Origin: Bacteroidota bacterium
Lineage (GTDB): Bacteria; Bacteroidota; Bacteroidia; Chitinophagales; Chitinophagaceae
Assembly: GCA_018268085.1 (NCBI GenBank)
Contig: JAFDXE010000025.1
Location: 1-64,000, forward strand
Length of the DNA stretch: 64,000 bases
Direction of reading: 5' to 3'
In this document: one piece after another, positions 50,953 to 59,832 of the stretch
Numbering within the stretch: position 1 is the first letter of the stretch
How the letters are laid out: the number at the start of each line of letters is the position of its first letter
Notes under the pieces: model-generated
Told to the model about the DNA's origin: nothing
Seen by the model: the letters and a program-made list of their open reading frames with translations, nothing else
The model's database searches: none
Position numbers and translations under genes: made by a program

Positions 50953-53121
50953 TTAAAATGCTATTCCAAGGCCCACTACAAAATTTATTTTTGCCATCGG
51001 GTAATAGTATTTATCTGCCGTTACCGCACCATCATATATCCACGAATACACGGAACCGTTAGGTTCATATTCACGGTTGAACAAATTGTTTACCTGTGCC
51101 GATAACTGCACAGAGCGGGTAATCTTATTTGGAATGTTCACCAACAACCGCAGATCCTGCGTATAAAAATCGTGGAGCTTCCTGCCATTGTTCTGCGTAT
51201 TATCGAGGTATTGTTTTCCCACGTATTTACCTATTAAAGAAAGTTCAGTATTTTTTACCGGGAGAATATTGATCGTTGCTCCACCAATTACAGATGGAGA
51301 GAACGCAATGTCTGTTTTATTATGTTCAATGATTTCCTGTCCGGTCCAGGCCCAGTTTACATCATACGCATCCAGGTATTCCGTAAAACTTTTTATTTTG
51401 TTGCTGCTCAATGACAGGTTTGCCTGAACATTTATCCATTTTGAAAAAGCATACCCGCCCTGTAATTCTATACCCGTGCGGTAGCTGTTGGGAACATTCG
51501 TACGGGTATATGCTCCTACATCATTTAATTTACCCGTTAACACAAGCTGATCTTTGTACAACATGTAAAATAAAGTAGCGCCGAAAAAATAATTCGTTTT
51601 TCTTTTTTCGATACCAGCCTCAAAATCATGCAACGATTCTTTTTTTGGCTGATTCCCGTTACCCGCTTCAAAATCATCCCGGTTGGGTTCTTTGTTGGCC
51701 GCAGCATAACTGAGATATGCCTGCCATCCCTTGTAGGTATAACTCATTCCCAGTTTTGGATTTACAAAATTAAAACTGCGTTTCACCCTTAACGTTGGTG
51801 AATGATCAAAGCCATTCATCGTGTGCTGTACATAGCGGTATTGAACATCTGTAAACAGGTTCCAATGCGGCATAAATTCAAATGCCCATTTCACATAGCC
51901 ACTGGCTTCCGATTTGCGGGCATCATTAAAATAATACCGGTAATCGTTTTCGAATCCATATTGCGCCCAGGTAACATTTCCATAATGTGCACCTTCATAC
52001 GTACTCCAGGCGCCGCCGAGCGTTACCTCATTTTTATTTTTTTTGTATTGAAGTGAAAACACCTGGCCATAGAAATCATTGTCCAGCCATTTACGTCGTA
52101 TCAAATCTGTTTGATCAATGGTGGTATTGCCTATGGTAAGGTCAGGAACGCCATAATCTGAAAAATACTGGCCTGCTTTGTAATTTTCATAATAGCCTTT
52201 TCCTGTAACCAGGTAAAAAGCAGTATTTAGTTTCCAGTTATTGCCTATGAATTGATCAAAAAATAACTGGTAATGTGTTTGGGTGTAATTATCCGTTTCG
52301 TTGTTATAGGGTTCACCGGGTTTATCGGTACCGGCAGAATTATAAGTTCTTGCAGTATCCAGGTAAATTTCAGGAACACCATTCCATGCCTGGTACGTTT
52401 TTTCCTTGCCTGAGAAAATATTGAATCTTACGGAAGATTTTTTCCCGGTGTAAGCGCCTGAAAGATACATCGCATATAATTTGCTGCTGGCCCTGTCGAT
52501 ATAACCATCACTTACAATCCTGCTTAGTCTTGCATCTACAGAAAAATGATTGTTGATCAGTCCTGTTCCTGTTTTTACGGTATTTCTCCAGCTATTGAAC
52601 GAACCAAAATTATTGTTGATCTCCGCGTATGGTTTTTCATGTAGTTCATTGGTAGAAACACTGATCGTTGCACCGAATGCGCCTGTTCCGTTAGAGGATG
52701 TCCCCACACCTCTTTGCACCTGTATCGAATTCGCCGAGGAAATAAAATCGGGCATGTCTACAAAAAAAGTTCCCTGGCTTTCTGCATCATTATACGGAAT
52801 GCCATTTACCGTTACATTAATTCGGGTAGCATCTGTTCCCCGGATGCGGATGCCGGTGTATCCGATACCGGTTCCTGCATCCGAATTCACAACAACAGAT
52901 GGCGTTTGATTGAGTACAAAAGGAAGATCCTGGCCCGTATTGTTTTTCGCAATCTCTTTTGCAGAAAGATTCGTTTTGGTAAACGGTGCTTTATCGCCCG
53001 CACGGGTTGCCGCCACTTCCACCGGGTGCAATAGCGTTGTATCGTTGAATTTTTTCTGTTCCTGTCCACGGGTGATGATGCACAATGAACACAGCAAACT
53101 GCCGATCATAAATTTTTTCAT
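50953..53121 (-). CDS. TonB-dependent receptor under TPP riboswitch control (putative thiamine uptake)
   Basis: Protein of 722 residues with a signal peptide (FMIGSLLCSLCIITRG). The plug domain (TKTNLSAKEIAKNNTGQDLPF, GIGYTGIRIRGTDATRINVTVNGIPYNDAESQGTFF is shortened here to the parts TGIRIRGTD and VNGIPYND) precedes a 22-strand barrel ending in a typical aromatic terminus (INFVVGLGIAF). A TPP riboswitch lies just upstream on the same strand, so the ligand is probably thiamine or a precursor, imported using TonB energy. Bacteroidota thiamine regulons are known to include such outer-membrane receptors. No inner-membrane PnuT-type partner is adjacent. Confidence 0.88.
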   Translation of the reverse strand: MKKFMIGSLLCSLCIITRGQEQKKFNDTTLLHPVEVAATRAGDKAPFTKTNLSAKEIAKNNTGQDLPFVLNQTPSVVVNSDAGTGIGYTGIRIRGTDATRINVTVNGIPYNDAESQGTFFVDMPDFISSANSIQVQRGVGTSSNGTGAFGATISVSTNELHEKPYAEINNNFGSFNSWRNTVKTGTGLINNHFSVDARLSRIVSDGYIDRASSKLYAMYLSGAYTGKKSSVRFNIFSGKEKTYQAWNGVPEIYLDTARTYNSAGTDKPGEPYNNETDNYTQTHYQLFFDQFIGNNWKLNTAFYLVTGKGYYENYKAGQYFSDYGVPDLTIGNTTIDQTDLIRRKWLDNDFYGQVFSLQYKKNKNEVTLGGAWSTYEGAHYGNVTWAQYGFENDYRYYFNDARKSEASGYVKWAFEFMPHWNLFTDVQYRYVQHTMNGFDHSPTLRVKRSFNFVNPKLGMSYTYKGWQAYLSYAAANKEPNRDDFEAGNGNQPKKESLHDFEAGIEKRKTNYFFGATLFYMLYKDQLVLTGKLNDVGAYTRTNVPNSYRTGIELQGGYAFSKWINVQANLSLSSNKIKSFTEYLDAYDVNWAWTGQEIIEHNKTDIAFSPSVIGGATINILPVKNTELSLIGKYVGKQYLDNTQNNGRKLHDFYTQDLRLLVNIPNKITRSVQLSAQVNNLFNREYEPNGSVYSWIYDGAVTADKYYYPMAKINFVVGLGIAF

Positions 53122-53169
53122 AATAAATTATTTGTGCTGAACATCCGGGCAGAACCCCAGTAAGATGCA

Positions 53170-53246
53170 AACTCCCTTCGCAGGCATTATCCTGTGCAGG
53201 TTAAACGGGTATGATCTCAGCCTTCTTACAATAGAAAGCACCCCGG
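53170..53246 (-). promoter_or_regulatory. TPP (thi-box) riboswitch
   Basis: On the minus strand the conserved thi-box segments appear in order: GGGGTGC, GGCTGAGATCATACCCG, AACCTG, AGGATAATGCCTGCG and AAGGGAG. It ends about 48 bp before the receptor ATG. High TPP would shut off the receptor, by transcription or translation control; no terminator hairpin is evident, so translation control is more likely. Confidence 0.93.
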
Positions 53247-53321
53247 AAATTCAGTTGATTAAAAGAACGATACACAAAACTAAGGGCATTTTTTTTAACG
53301 GTTGATTTTTGTTTAAAAAAT

Positions 53322-53329
53322 TATTTTTG
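53322..53329 (+). promoter_or_regulatory. Predicted -7 element for the DUF2807 pair
   Basis: TATTTTTG matches TAnnTTTG, 49 bp before the first DUF2807 start. A GTTG 17 bp upstream is a weak -33 candidate. Confidence 0.4.
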
Positions 53330-53378
53330 CGAATTGTAACAAATTAAAACCTGTAACGTATTAAACAAAAGTAAAGTC

Positions 53379-54098
53379 ATGAAAATCTTATTTGTACTAT
53401 TCAGCGCCCTTTTTAGCCTGGGCGCTTCTGCACAGAAAAATGCCAGTATTGAAGATGCAGATGCAAAAACAAGAACACTGGATGGATCATTTTCAGCCAT
53501 CGAAATTTCAGATGGTATTGCACTCTATCTCACCGCCGGCACGGAAGAATCGCTTGCAGTGAGTTTTGCTGATGAGAAATATGAATCCAAATTTAAAACC
53601 GAGGTTGTGAAGGGTGTTTTGAAAATTTATTTCGATAACAAAGGCATCAACTACAACGACAACAAACGTCGCCAGTTAAAAGCCTATGTGTCATTTAAAA
53701 CACTGGAAAAGTTAACAGCTTCCGGTGGCGCCAATGTGCATGTACCCGTTGCTGTTTCACTTGGAAATTTTGAAATGGATTTTACCAGCGGCGCTTTATT
53801 CGAAGGTGAAGTGAAAGCCAATAGTATCAAAATCGATCAGAGCAGTGGATCGGTGATTACACTCTCCGGTAAAACAGAAAAGTTTACAATTGAAGTGGGC
53901 AGTGGCGCCATTTTTAAAGGCTATGATTTTACAACTGATTTCTGCGATGCAGATGCCGGTAGCGGTGGCGACATTCGCATTACCGTTGGTAAAGAACTTA
54001 CCGCAAAAGCGCACAGTGGTGGAAATATTCATTATAAAGGAGAAGCCGTTATCAAAAACATTGATATCAGCAGCGGCGGATCGGTGAAAAAAGCATAA
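53379..54098 (+). CDS. DUF2807 (GIN domain) secreted protein
   Basis: Protein of 239 residues with a signal peptide (ILFVLFSALFSLGASA). The rest is one DUF2807/GIN right-handed beta-helix domain: FSAIEISDGIALYLTAG, LKAYVSFKTLEKLTASGGANV, and Ser/Gly-rich turns (SGGDIRITVGKELTAKAHSGG). Members are called putative auto-transporter adhesin heads; the true role is unknown. It is followed by a paralogue 12 bp downstream. Confidence 0.88.
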   Translation: MKILFVLFSALFSLGASAQKNASIEDADAKTRTLDGSFSAIEISDGIALYLTAGTEESLAVSFADEKYESKFKTEVVKGVLKIYFDNKGINYNDNKRRQLKAYVSFKTLEKLTASGGANVHVPVAVSLGNFEMDFTSGALFEGEVKANSIKIDQSSGSVITLSGKTEKFTIEVGSGAIFKGYDFTTDFCDADAGSGGDIRITVGKELTAKAHSGGNIHYKGEAVIKNIDISSGGSVKKA

Positions 54099-54110
54099 AC
54101 ATTTCCTGTT

Positions 54111-54827
54111 ATGAAAAAATTATTAATCAGTTTATTTTTTACTGTACTGGCAGCGGGGTTGTTCGCCCAGAAACAATTTGTAGTGGATGCCAATGCAACA
54201 GTACGAACGCTTGATAAAAGTTTTACTGCTATTAAAGTATCCGGCGGTATAGACGTATATCTTTCGCAATCCGAAACAGAAGCAGTAGCCGTTAGTGCAT
54301 CAGACGAAAAATACATTCCGAATATTAAAACAGTTGTAGAAGACCAGACATTGAAAATTTATTATGAAGGGGAGAAATGGTGGGGTAAAAACAGGAAGAT
54401 GACCGTATATGTTTCGTTCATCAACATTGAAAAGATAGATGCATCCGGCGCATCTGATATTACCATTGCCGGTTCGATGAAAGGAGCAGCTTTGAAAATG
54501 ATATTATCCGGTGCCAGCGATTTCAAGGGAAAGGTTGAACTCACATCTCTCGATATGGAATTGAGCGGCGCTTCGGATGTAACCATCAGCGGAACATCCA
54601 TCAATGTTTTAATTGAAAGCAGCGGCGCCAGCGATGTAAAAGGATACAATCTTACTGCCGATATCTGCTCAGCCAAAGCATCCGGTGCTTCCGATATCAA
54701 CATTACGGTTAACAAAGAACTAACCGCACACGCCAGTGGTGCCAGCAGTATTCTTTATCATGGCAACGCTGTGATAAAAGATATTCATAGCAGCGGCGCC
54801 AGTACCGTAAGCAGGAAAGGAGCGTAA
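54111..54827 (+). CDS. DUF2807 (GIN domain) secreted protein, tandem paralogue
   Basis: Protein of 238 residues with a signal peptide (LLISLFFTVLAAGLFA) and the same domain as the previous gene (FTAIKVSGGIDVYLSQSE, MTVYVSFINIEKIDASGASDI). Here the turn motif is SGASD(I/V), repeated about seven times. The two genes are the result of an old tandem duplication in which Gly-Gly turns became Gly-Ala-Ser-Asp. Confidence 0.88.
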   Translation: MKKLLISLFFTVLAAGLFAQKQFVVDANATVRTLDKSFTAIKVSGGIDVYLSQSETEAVAVSASDEKYIPNIKTVVEDQTLKIYYEGEKWWGKNRKMTVYVSFINIEKIDASGASDITIAGSMKGAALKMILSGASDFKGKVELTSLDMELSGASDVTISGTSINVLIESSGASDVKGYNLTADICSAKASGASDINITVNKELTAHASGASSILYHGNAVIKDIHSSGASTVSRKGA

Positions 54828-54829
54828 GG

Positions 54830-55681
54830 TTAACGGGCAAAAGCCCATAAAAGAAATTCAGCAAAATGATGACGCCAGGCAATACCGTCATTGCCACTGT
54901 TTTTATCGGCAACGAATTGAATACCGGTTATAAAGCCGGTATTCTTTTTTTGAAGTAATGATGTAAATAACTGCGTATTTTTAAAAATACTACTATCACC
55001 TTGCATTCCCGCATAGAACCAGCAATCAAGTTTCGGTCGTTTACGGGAAGATTGAAAGTATTGTAAAACCGGGTTTACGGTATCTGAAGTTTTACTGTAA
55101 TCAAAATTTCCTGAAAACATTCCTGCACGTTCAATCTTTTCTGCATTATCCCATGCAATGTCAAAAGCGGCTATCCCCGCCAGTGAGGAACCGGCAATGG
55201 CAACAGATTTAAACTTCCTGATCTTTGTTTTCTTTTTAATGAACGGGTACAATTCATTCATTACAAAATTGCTGTACTTATCTGCCTTTGAACCTTCTCT
55301 TTGTACTGAACCGGCAAGATCAGCTATACCGTAATCTGTTTTCTCATCTGCATCTATGCCTACCAGTAAGAGTGGCTGAATTAATTTTTTCCTGGTTAAA
55401 CTGTCGATGATTGTTTTAGCATCCATCGTTTGCAGCAATGCAGCATCATTAAACAATAAAAGATTCATGTCGGCTTTCTCATCCGGAACTGTTGTACTTA
55501 CGATGTGCAGGTTGATATGTTTCTGCAGGTGACGGCTGTACAATGCATCGCTCTGTTCTTTTACAGCGCTCTTGCAGGCAACCATGCAGAAAACAAGAAA
55601 CAATAAAAACGGGTATGAAGATCGGGTGAACACGATATAAAATTTTATAGATAAAAATATAAGTTTTGGTGGCAACTGCAT
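54830..55681 (-). CDS. Lipoprotein esterase, Fes/esterase D-like
   Basis: Up to 283 residues from the ATG at 55681. A lipoprotein-type signal (FLLFLVFCMVAC) lies at residues 23-36, so a nearer non-ATG start is possible. The alpha/beta hydrolase core has LLLVGIDADEKTDYG, the nucleophile elbow AGSSLAG, and a late His pair in GIAWRHHFAEFLLW. The family is the putative esterase group of enterochelin esterase-like enzymes. It converges on the DUF2807 pair with a 2-bp gap. Confidence 0.8.
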   Translation of the reverse strand: MQLPPKLIFLSIKFYIVFTRSSYPFLLFLVFCMVACKSAVKEQSDALYSRHLQKHINLHIVSTTVPDEKADMNLLLFNDAALLQTMDAKTIIDSLTRKKLIQPLLLVGIDADEKTDYGIADLAGSVQREGSKADKYSNFVMNELYPFIKKKTKIRKFKSVAIAGSSLAGIAAFDIAWDNAEKIERAGMFSGNFDYSKTSDTVNPVLQYFQSSRKRPKLDCWFYAGMQGDSSIFKNTQLFTSLLQKKNTGFITGIQFVADKNSGNDGIAWRHHFAEFLLWAFAR

Positions 55682-55696
55682 AATCTCTTATTTTTG
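55665..55696 (+). promoter_or_regulatory. Promoter of the initiator tRNA
   Basis: TTTG at 55665-55668, exactly 20 bp, then TATTTTTG at 55689-55696: a perfect Bacteroidota housekeeping promoter. With the -33/-7 convention the start site falls at or within a base or two of the mature tRNA 5' end (55700). Confidence 0.75.
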
Positions 55697-55699
55697 CAT

Positions 55700-55774
<75 letters not shown>

Positions 55775-55776
55775 AG

Positions 55777-55799
55777 AGCCTGGCTTCCAGGCTTTTTTT
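55777..55799 (+). terminator. Rho-independent terminator of the tRNA
   Basis: Stem AGCCTGG-CTT-CCAGGCT runs into TTTTTT. It begins 3 bp after the CCA end. Confidence 0.85.
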
Positions 55800-55880
55800 A
55801 TTTAATAGAAAGCTGTTGTTTTGCTTTTCAAATGGTAACAGCATCTTTTACATAAAAGCTGAATTAAATTTTAACCCAAT

Positions 55881-56312
55881 ATGAAAAAAATTATTTTTAT
55901 TGCCTTCATAGCTGCTTCTTTAACAGCCTGCAAGAAAGAGAATGACCCTGTTTGTGAAAAAACCGTAACCGCCATTGCCGCAAATTATAAGCTTACTAAA
56001 ATTGAAACGGTTACCGCCGCCGGTAGTTCGGATGTTACCAACAGCCTGCTCGACAACTGTAAGAAGAATGCATATTATGGTTTAAAAACAGATAAAACTT
56101 TCACGTACACTGAAATCAGTTCCACTTGTACCGGATCGGGGGCAGGAACCTGGGACGTAACCAGCAGCACCATCACAATAACCGGTGCAGGCGGGTTCGA
56201 TTTCACCAATGCTCCTATAGAATCCTGGGATTGTACCAACCTTATCATCACCCAAACCATTAATGTAGCGGGCGTGACTACCAACTACCGTTTCACTTTC
56301 GTAAAACAATAG
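55881..56312 (+). CDS. Lipocalin-like lipoprotein
   Basis: Protein of 143 residues with a lipoprotein signal (IAFIAASLTAC). The mature part is beta-rich: ANYKLTKIETVTAAG, YYGLKTDKTFTYTEISSTC, GAGTWDVTSSTITITG and a C-terminal TTNYRFTFVKQ, the layout of small lipocalin-like lipoproteins in Bacteroidota. Four cysteines may form two disulfides. A decayed relative follows downstream. Confidence 0.75.
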   Translation: MKKIIFIAFIAASLTACKKENDPVCEKTVTAIAANYKLTKIETVTAAGSSDVTNSLLDNCKKNAYYGLKTDKTFTYTEISSTCTGSGAGTWDVTSSTITITGAGGFDFTNAPIESWDCTNLIITQTINVAGVTTNYRFTFVKQ

Positions 56313-56451
56313 GGTAGTGATAATGAATTATTTTGTTGGAATTAGGAATAGCCATTTCTTAATGGCTTAGTTGTAATCAAAACAAAATTTGCCTTTATAA
56401 ATAGAATCTTACCCGGCTTTCCTGCCCTGGCAGTCGTTTTTGTGTATTATC

Positions 56452-56817
56452 ATGTACAAAAGTAAAAACGATTCATCCTGCGAAAAGTCAGTAACAGGTA
56501 TTGCAGCTTCTTATAAAATAACGAAAGCTACCGATCAATCCGCTGCAGGTGGCGGTTAAGTTGACTCACCACTTTCCATTTGCATTAAAAGCAGTGCGTA
56601 AATATTGAAGACGGATAAAACCTTTTCTAATAGCGAAACAGGTGCTGCCTGTCACCGGAACCCGGATGTTGTGAGTGGGAAATTCCAAATTGATATGCCG
56701 GCTTCCACCGGCTTTATTCTGCCCTCAGGCAAAGTGAAATTGAGCACCATTAATCTTATTCCGCTTTGCACTGTAAATAAAATAGCTTTGCAGGTAATTA
56801 AGCAGAAAACATTTCAG
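56452..56817 (+). pseudogene. Decayed paralogue of the lipocalin-like lipoprotein
   Basis: In one continuous frame, CEKSVTGIAASYKITKAT, then ILKTDKTFSNSETGAAC, correspond to CEKTVTAIAANYKLTK and LKTDKTFTYTEISSTC of the gene at 55881. Stops occur at 56557 and 56599 and the signal peptide is missing. The frame runs on into Era. The 505-bp gap 56313-56817 is otherwise featureless. Confidence 0.7.
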
Positions 56818-57687
56818 ATGAAAGCAGGTTTCGTAAATATTTTTGGTAAACCCAACGCCGGGAAAAGTACTTTGTTGAATGCACTGATGGGCGAAAAAAT
56901 GGCCATTGTGTCGCATAAAGTGCAAACAACCCGGCATCGTATCAAAGCAATCCTTACAGACAAAGATTACCAGGTGATTTTTTCTGATACGCCCGGTATC
57001 ATAGAACCCAAATACAAACTTCATCAAAAAATGATGGACGCTGTGAAAAGCAGTCTTGAAGATGCCGACCTCGCTTTGCTCATTGCAGATGCGGGAGAAA
57101 ATCCCGAAGAAAATGATGCGATATTCAAATCCCTGAAATTAAAAGTACCGGCAATTGTAGTGCTGAATAAAGCAGACACGGTGAAAGATGAATCTCAACT
57201 TTCCGCAACCCGTTCCTTCTTCGAACAACAACCGTATTGCAGGGAAGTGATCACTATTTCGGCCCTGAAAAAAAAGGGGGTAAACGAATTACTGCAACGC
57301 ATTATATCCTTACTGCCGGAGGGCAATCCTTTTTATGAAGGCGACGACCTGAGCGATATGCCTACAAAGTTTTTTGTGGGAGAATTGATACGGGAGAAAA
57401 TATTTCAACTGTTCCACGAAGAACTGCCTTATCACACAACCGTACTCGTACAGGAGTTTAAAGAGAAGCAAACGCTGATAAAAATTGGTGCCGATATCAT
57501 TGTTCAAAGAGAAACGCAAAAGGGCATTATTCTCGGCGAAGGCGGCAGCATGATAAAAAAACTCGGCTCAATGGCACGCAAAGACATTGAAGAATTTCTC
57601 GGGCAAAAAGTATTCCTTGAGCTGTTTGTTAAAGTGCGCCCGAAGTGGAGAGACAATGATATTCATTTACGGGAATATGGATATTAG
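56818..57687 (+). CDS. era: GTPase Era
   Basis: The ATG at 56818 gives 289 residues, normal for Era; upstream in-frame sequence is the pseudogene. G1 GKPNAGKST (10-18), G3 DTPG (57-60), G4 NKAD, and a C-terminal KH domain with GEGGSMIKKLGSMARKDIEEF, then KVRPKWRDN. Era binds the 3' end of 16S rRNA and supports 30S maturation. It lies next to Der, another ribosome GTPase. Confidence 0.96.
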   Translation: MKAGFVNIFGKPNAGKSTLLNALMGEKMAIVSHKVQTTRHRIKAILTDKDYQVIFSDTPGIIEPKYKLHQKMMDAVKSSLEDADLALLIADAGENPEENDAIFKSLKLKVPAIVVLNKADTVKDESQLSATRSFFEQQPYCREVITISALKKKGVNELLQRIISLLPEGNPFYEGDDLSDMPTKFFVGELIREKIFQLFHEELPYHTTVLVQEFKEKQTLIKIGADIIVQRETQKGIILGEGGSMIKKLGSMARKDIEEFLGQKVFLELFVKVRPKWRDNDIHLREYGY

Positions 57688-57852
57688 GAATTAGCTGCCG
57701 GGATGTGATCATTTGCTTATGAAATTGTATTCATACTGTATATTTCTCCCTTCAGCATACACTTCACCAGCTCCGTCATTTATCCCGTATCTTGCACCCG
57801 AAAATAACATCTCTTCAACAATCACCTGTTTACCAGGATCTACTTAGCGTTT

Positions 57853-59166
57853 ATGAGTTTTACAGTAGCAATAACCGGTCGGCCAAACGTTGGCAAAAGC
57901 ACATTTTTTAACCGCCTGCTCGAAGAAAGAAAAGCCATTGTAGACGATCAAAGCGGGGTTACCCGAGATCGCCAGTACGGGGTAGCCGAATGGTCGGGGA
58001 AATCATTTAATGTAATTGATACCGGCGGATTTGTAGCCCAGAGTGAGGATGTGTTCGAAAAGGAGATCCGTAAGCAGGTAATGATCGCCGTGGAAGAAGC
58101 TAATCTTATCATTTTCATGGTAGACGCCGCTACCGGCATCACCAACCTCGATGAATCTATGGCCGAGATGTTGCGTAAAAGCTCCAAACCGGTTTTCCTG
58201 GTGGTAAATAAAGTTGACAATCACAGCCGCCTCCTTGAAGCAAGCGAATTTTACAGCCTCGGTTTTGAACATATTTTCTTCCTGTCTTCCATCAGCGGTA
58301 GTGGCACCGGCGAATTACTTGATGCGGTTATCGCCCAAATTCCCGTTGCAGAATCCGATGCAACAGATGATGAATCACAGCTTCCGAAATTTGCCATCAT
58401 CGGTCAGCCTAACGTAGGAAAATCATCCTTACTCAATGCACTGATCGGGCAGGAGCGAACCATCGTAAGTGATATAGCAGGTACAACAAGAGACACCATT
58501 CACACACACTATAACCTTTTTAATAAAGAATTTGTACTGATAGATACAGCAGGTATTCGCCGCAAAACGAAAGTGCATGAAGACCTGGAATTCTATTCGG
58601 TGATCAGGGCTATTAAAGCAATGGATGAAGCCGATGTATGCCTGTTATTACTCGATGCCGGCAAAGGAGTTACCGCACAGGATCTGTCTATTTTTTCTCT
58701 TGCCACAAAAAAAGGAAAGGGTATTGTTGTGTTGGTTAACAAGTGGGATTTGCTGAGTAAAGAAACCAATACCGCACGCGACTATGAAAAGGAATTAAGA
58801 AAAAGACTGGCGCCTTTCAACGATGTACCGATCGTTTTCACTTCCGTAACCGAAAAGCAACGCATTTTCAAAGCTATCGAAATGGCATTGGAAGTTTTTG
58901 AAAACAAACACCGTAAGGTTGCTACCTCAGCGCTTAATGACGTAATGCTGAAAGCCATCGAGAGTTACCATCCACCCGTGGTAAGGGGGAACGCCATCAA
59001 AATAAAATACGTTACCCAATTGCCTACCAATACGCCGAGTTTTGCATTTTTCTGTAATTACCCCGATGACGTAAAAGCGCCGTACCGGAACTACCTGGAG
59101 AACCAGTTAAGGGAACATTTTAATTTCACCGGTGTACCGATCCGGCTTTTCTTCCGGAAAAAATAA
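57853..59166 (+). CDS. der: GTPase Der (EngA)
   Basis: Protein of 437 residues with two GTPase domains: G1 GRPNVGKST (7-15) and GQPNVGKSS (about 183-191), G3 DTGG and DTAG, G4 NKVD and NKWD, and a C-terminal KH-like domain (about 350-437, PPVVRGNAIKIKYVTQLPT). Der acts in 50S subunit assembly. The 165-bp gap from Era may hold a promoter; none is clear. Confidence 0.97.
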   Translation: MSFTVAITGRPNVGKSTFFNRLLEERKAIVDDQSGVTRDRQYGVAEWSGKSFNVIDTGGFVAQSEDVFEKEIRKQVMIAVEEANLIIFMVDAATGITNLDESMAEMLRKSSKPVFLVVNKVDNHSRLLEASEFYSLGFEHIFFLSSISGSGTGELLDAVIAQIPVAESDATDDESQLPKFAIIGQPNVGKSSLLNALIGQERTIVSDIAGTTRDTIHTHYNLFNKEFVLIDTAGIRRKTKVHEDLEFYSVIRAIKAMDEADVCLLLLDAGKGVTAQDLSIFSLATKKGKGIVVLVNKWDLLSKETNTARDYEKELRKRLAPFNDVPIVFTSVTEKQRIFKAIEMALEVFENKHRKVATSALNDVMLKAIESYHPPVVRGNAIKIKYVTQLPTNTPSFAFFCNYPDDVKAPYRNYLENQLREHFNFTGVPIRLFFRKK

Positions 59167-59209
59167 TTGCCGGGTAATAAAAAATCAATTAAGTTTTTTT
59201 CAAATAAAG

Positions 59210-59239
59210 TTGCTGTATTCAAAAAACCGTTTATTTTTG
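59210..59239 (+). promoter_or_regulatory. Predicted promoter of the LEA-like lipoprotein gene
   Basis: TTG at 59210-59212, 19-bp spacer, then TATTTTTG at 59232-59239, close to the consensus. The start codon follows 31 bp later. Confidence 0.5.
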
Positions 59240-59270
59240 CGCCGAATTATTCAAACCAAAAAAACAAAAA

Positions 59271-59597
59271 ATGAAAAAATTATTATCAATCGTAGCAGTA
59301 GCCGCTATCATGGCTTCTTGCGGAGATAACAAAAGCAGTGATACTACAACTCCTCCTGCTGATACTGCAAACGCTACACCGGCAATGGATGCCAATGCTG
59401 CTGCTAACAGTGCAGACACCGCAATGAAAAATGCTGCTGATACTGCAAACAAAATGATGAACAATGTTGCTGATACAGCAAAGAAAATGATGGGAGAAGC
59501 TGCTGATAAAATGAAAGAAGCCGGAGATAAAATGAAAGATGCAGCTAAAGATGCAGGCGACAAAATGAAAGAAGCAGTTGATAAAAAGAAGCCTTAA
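59271..59597 (+). CDS. Repetitive Ala/Lys/Asp-rich lipoprotein (LEA-like)
   Basis: Protein of 108 residues with a lipoprotein signal (LSIVAVAAIMASC). Residues 20-45 are Thr/Pro/Ala-rich; from about 45 on, short units of the type AADTAKKM, AADKMKEAG and DKMKDAAKDAG repeat with a near-11-residue rhythm, giving an amphipathic helix rich in Ala, Lys, Asp and Met, as in group 3 LEA proteins. It may protect the envelope under desiccation or osmotic stress; this is inference from composition. Confidence 0.7.
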   Translation: MKKLLSIVAVAAIMASCGDNKSSDTTTPPADTANATPAMDANAAANSADTAMKNAADTANKMMNNVADTAKKMMGEAADKMKEAGDKMKDAAKDAGDKMKEAVDKKKP

Positions 59598-59618
59598 TTA
59601 CTTCAACGAAATATAGCA

Positions 59619-59647
59619 AAGCCCTGCCGGTATGGCGGGGTTTTTTT
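59619..59647 (+). terminator. Rho-independent terminator
   Basis: CCCTGCCGG-TAT-GGCGGGG stem (one G.T pair) followed by TTTTTTT, about 20 bp after the lipoprotein stop. Confidence 0.75.
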
Positions 59648-59832
59648 ATGGTTGAAAATCCCGAAAAAGTAAACGCATCATCAATTCATTCAGATGTTCA
59701 ACAAAAATGGTGAAATTATTGTTGTTAACTGTTTGTAAGCGATGTACACATTAGCTGTACCTTTATCTTGCGTTAGAAACTTAAGAAATTGTTCATTCGC
59801 CGGTTATTTACTGGTTATAAAAATTCACAAGT

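Noticed and set aside
54032..54715. Minus-strand open frames across the DUF2807 genes
   Set aside because: They mirror the repetitive Ser/Gly coding on the plus strand and are not real genes.
56605..56817. N-terminal extension of Era
   Set aside because: The extension aligns with a decayed lipoprotein gene; Era of normal length starts at 56818.
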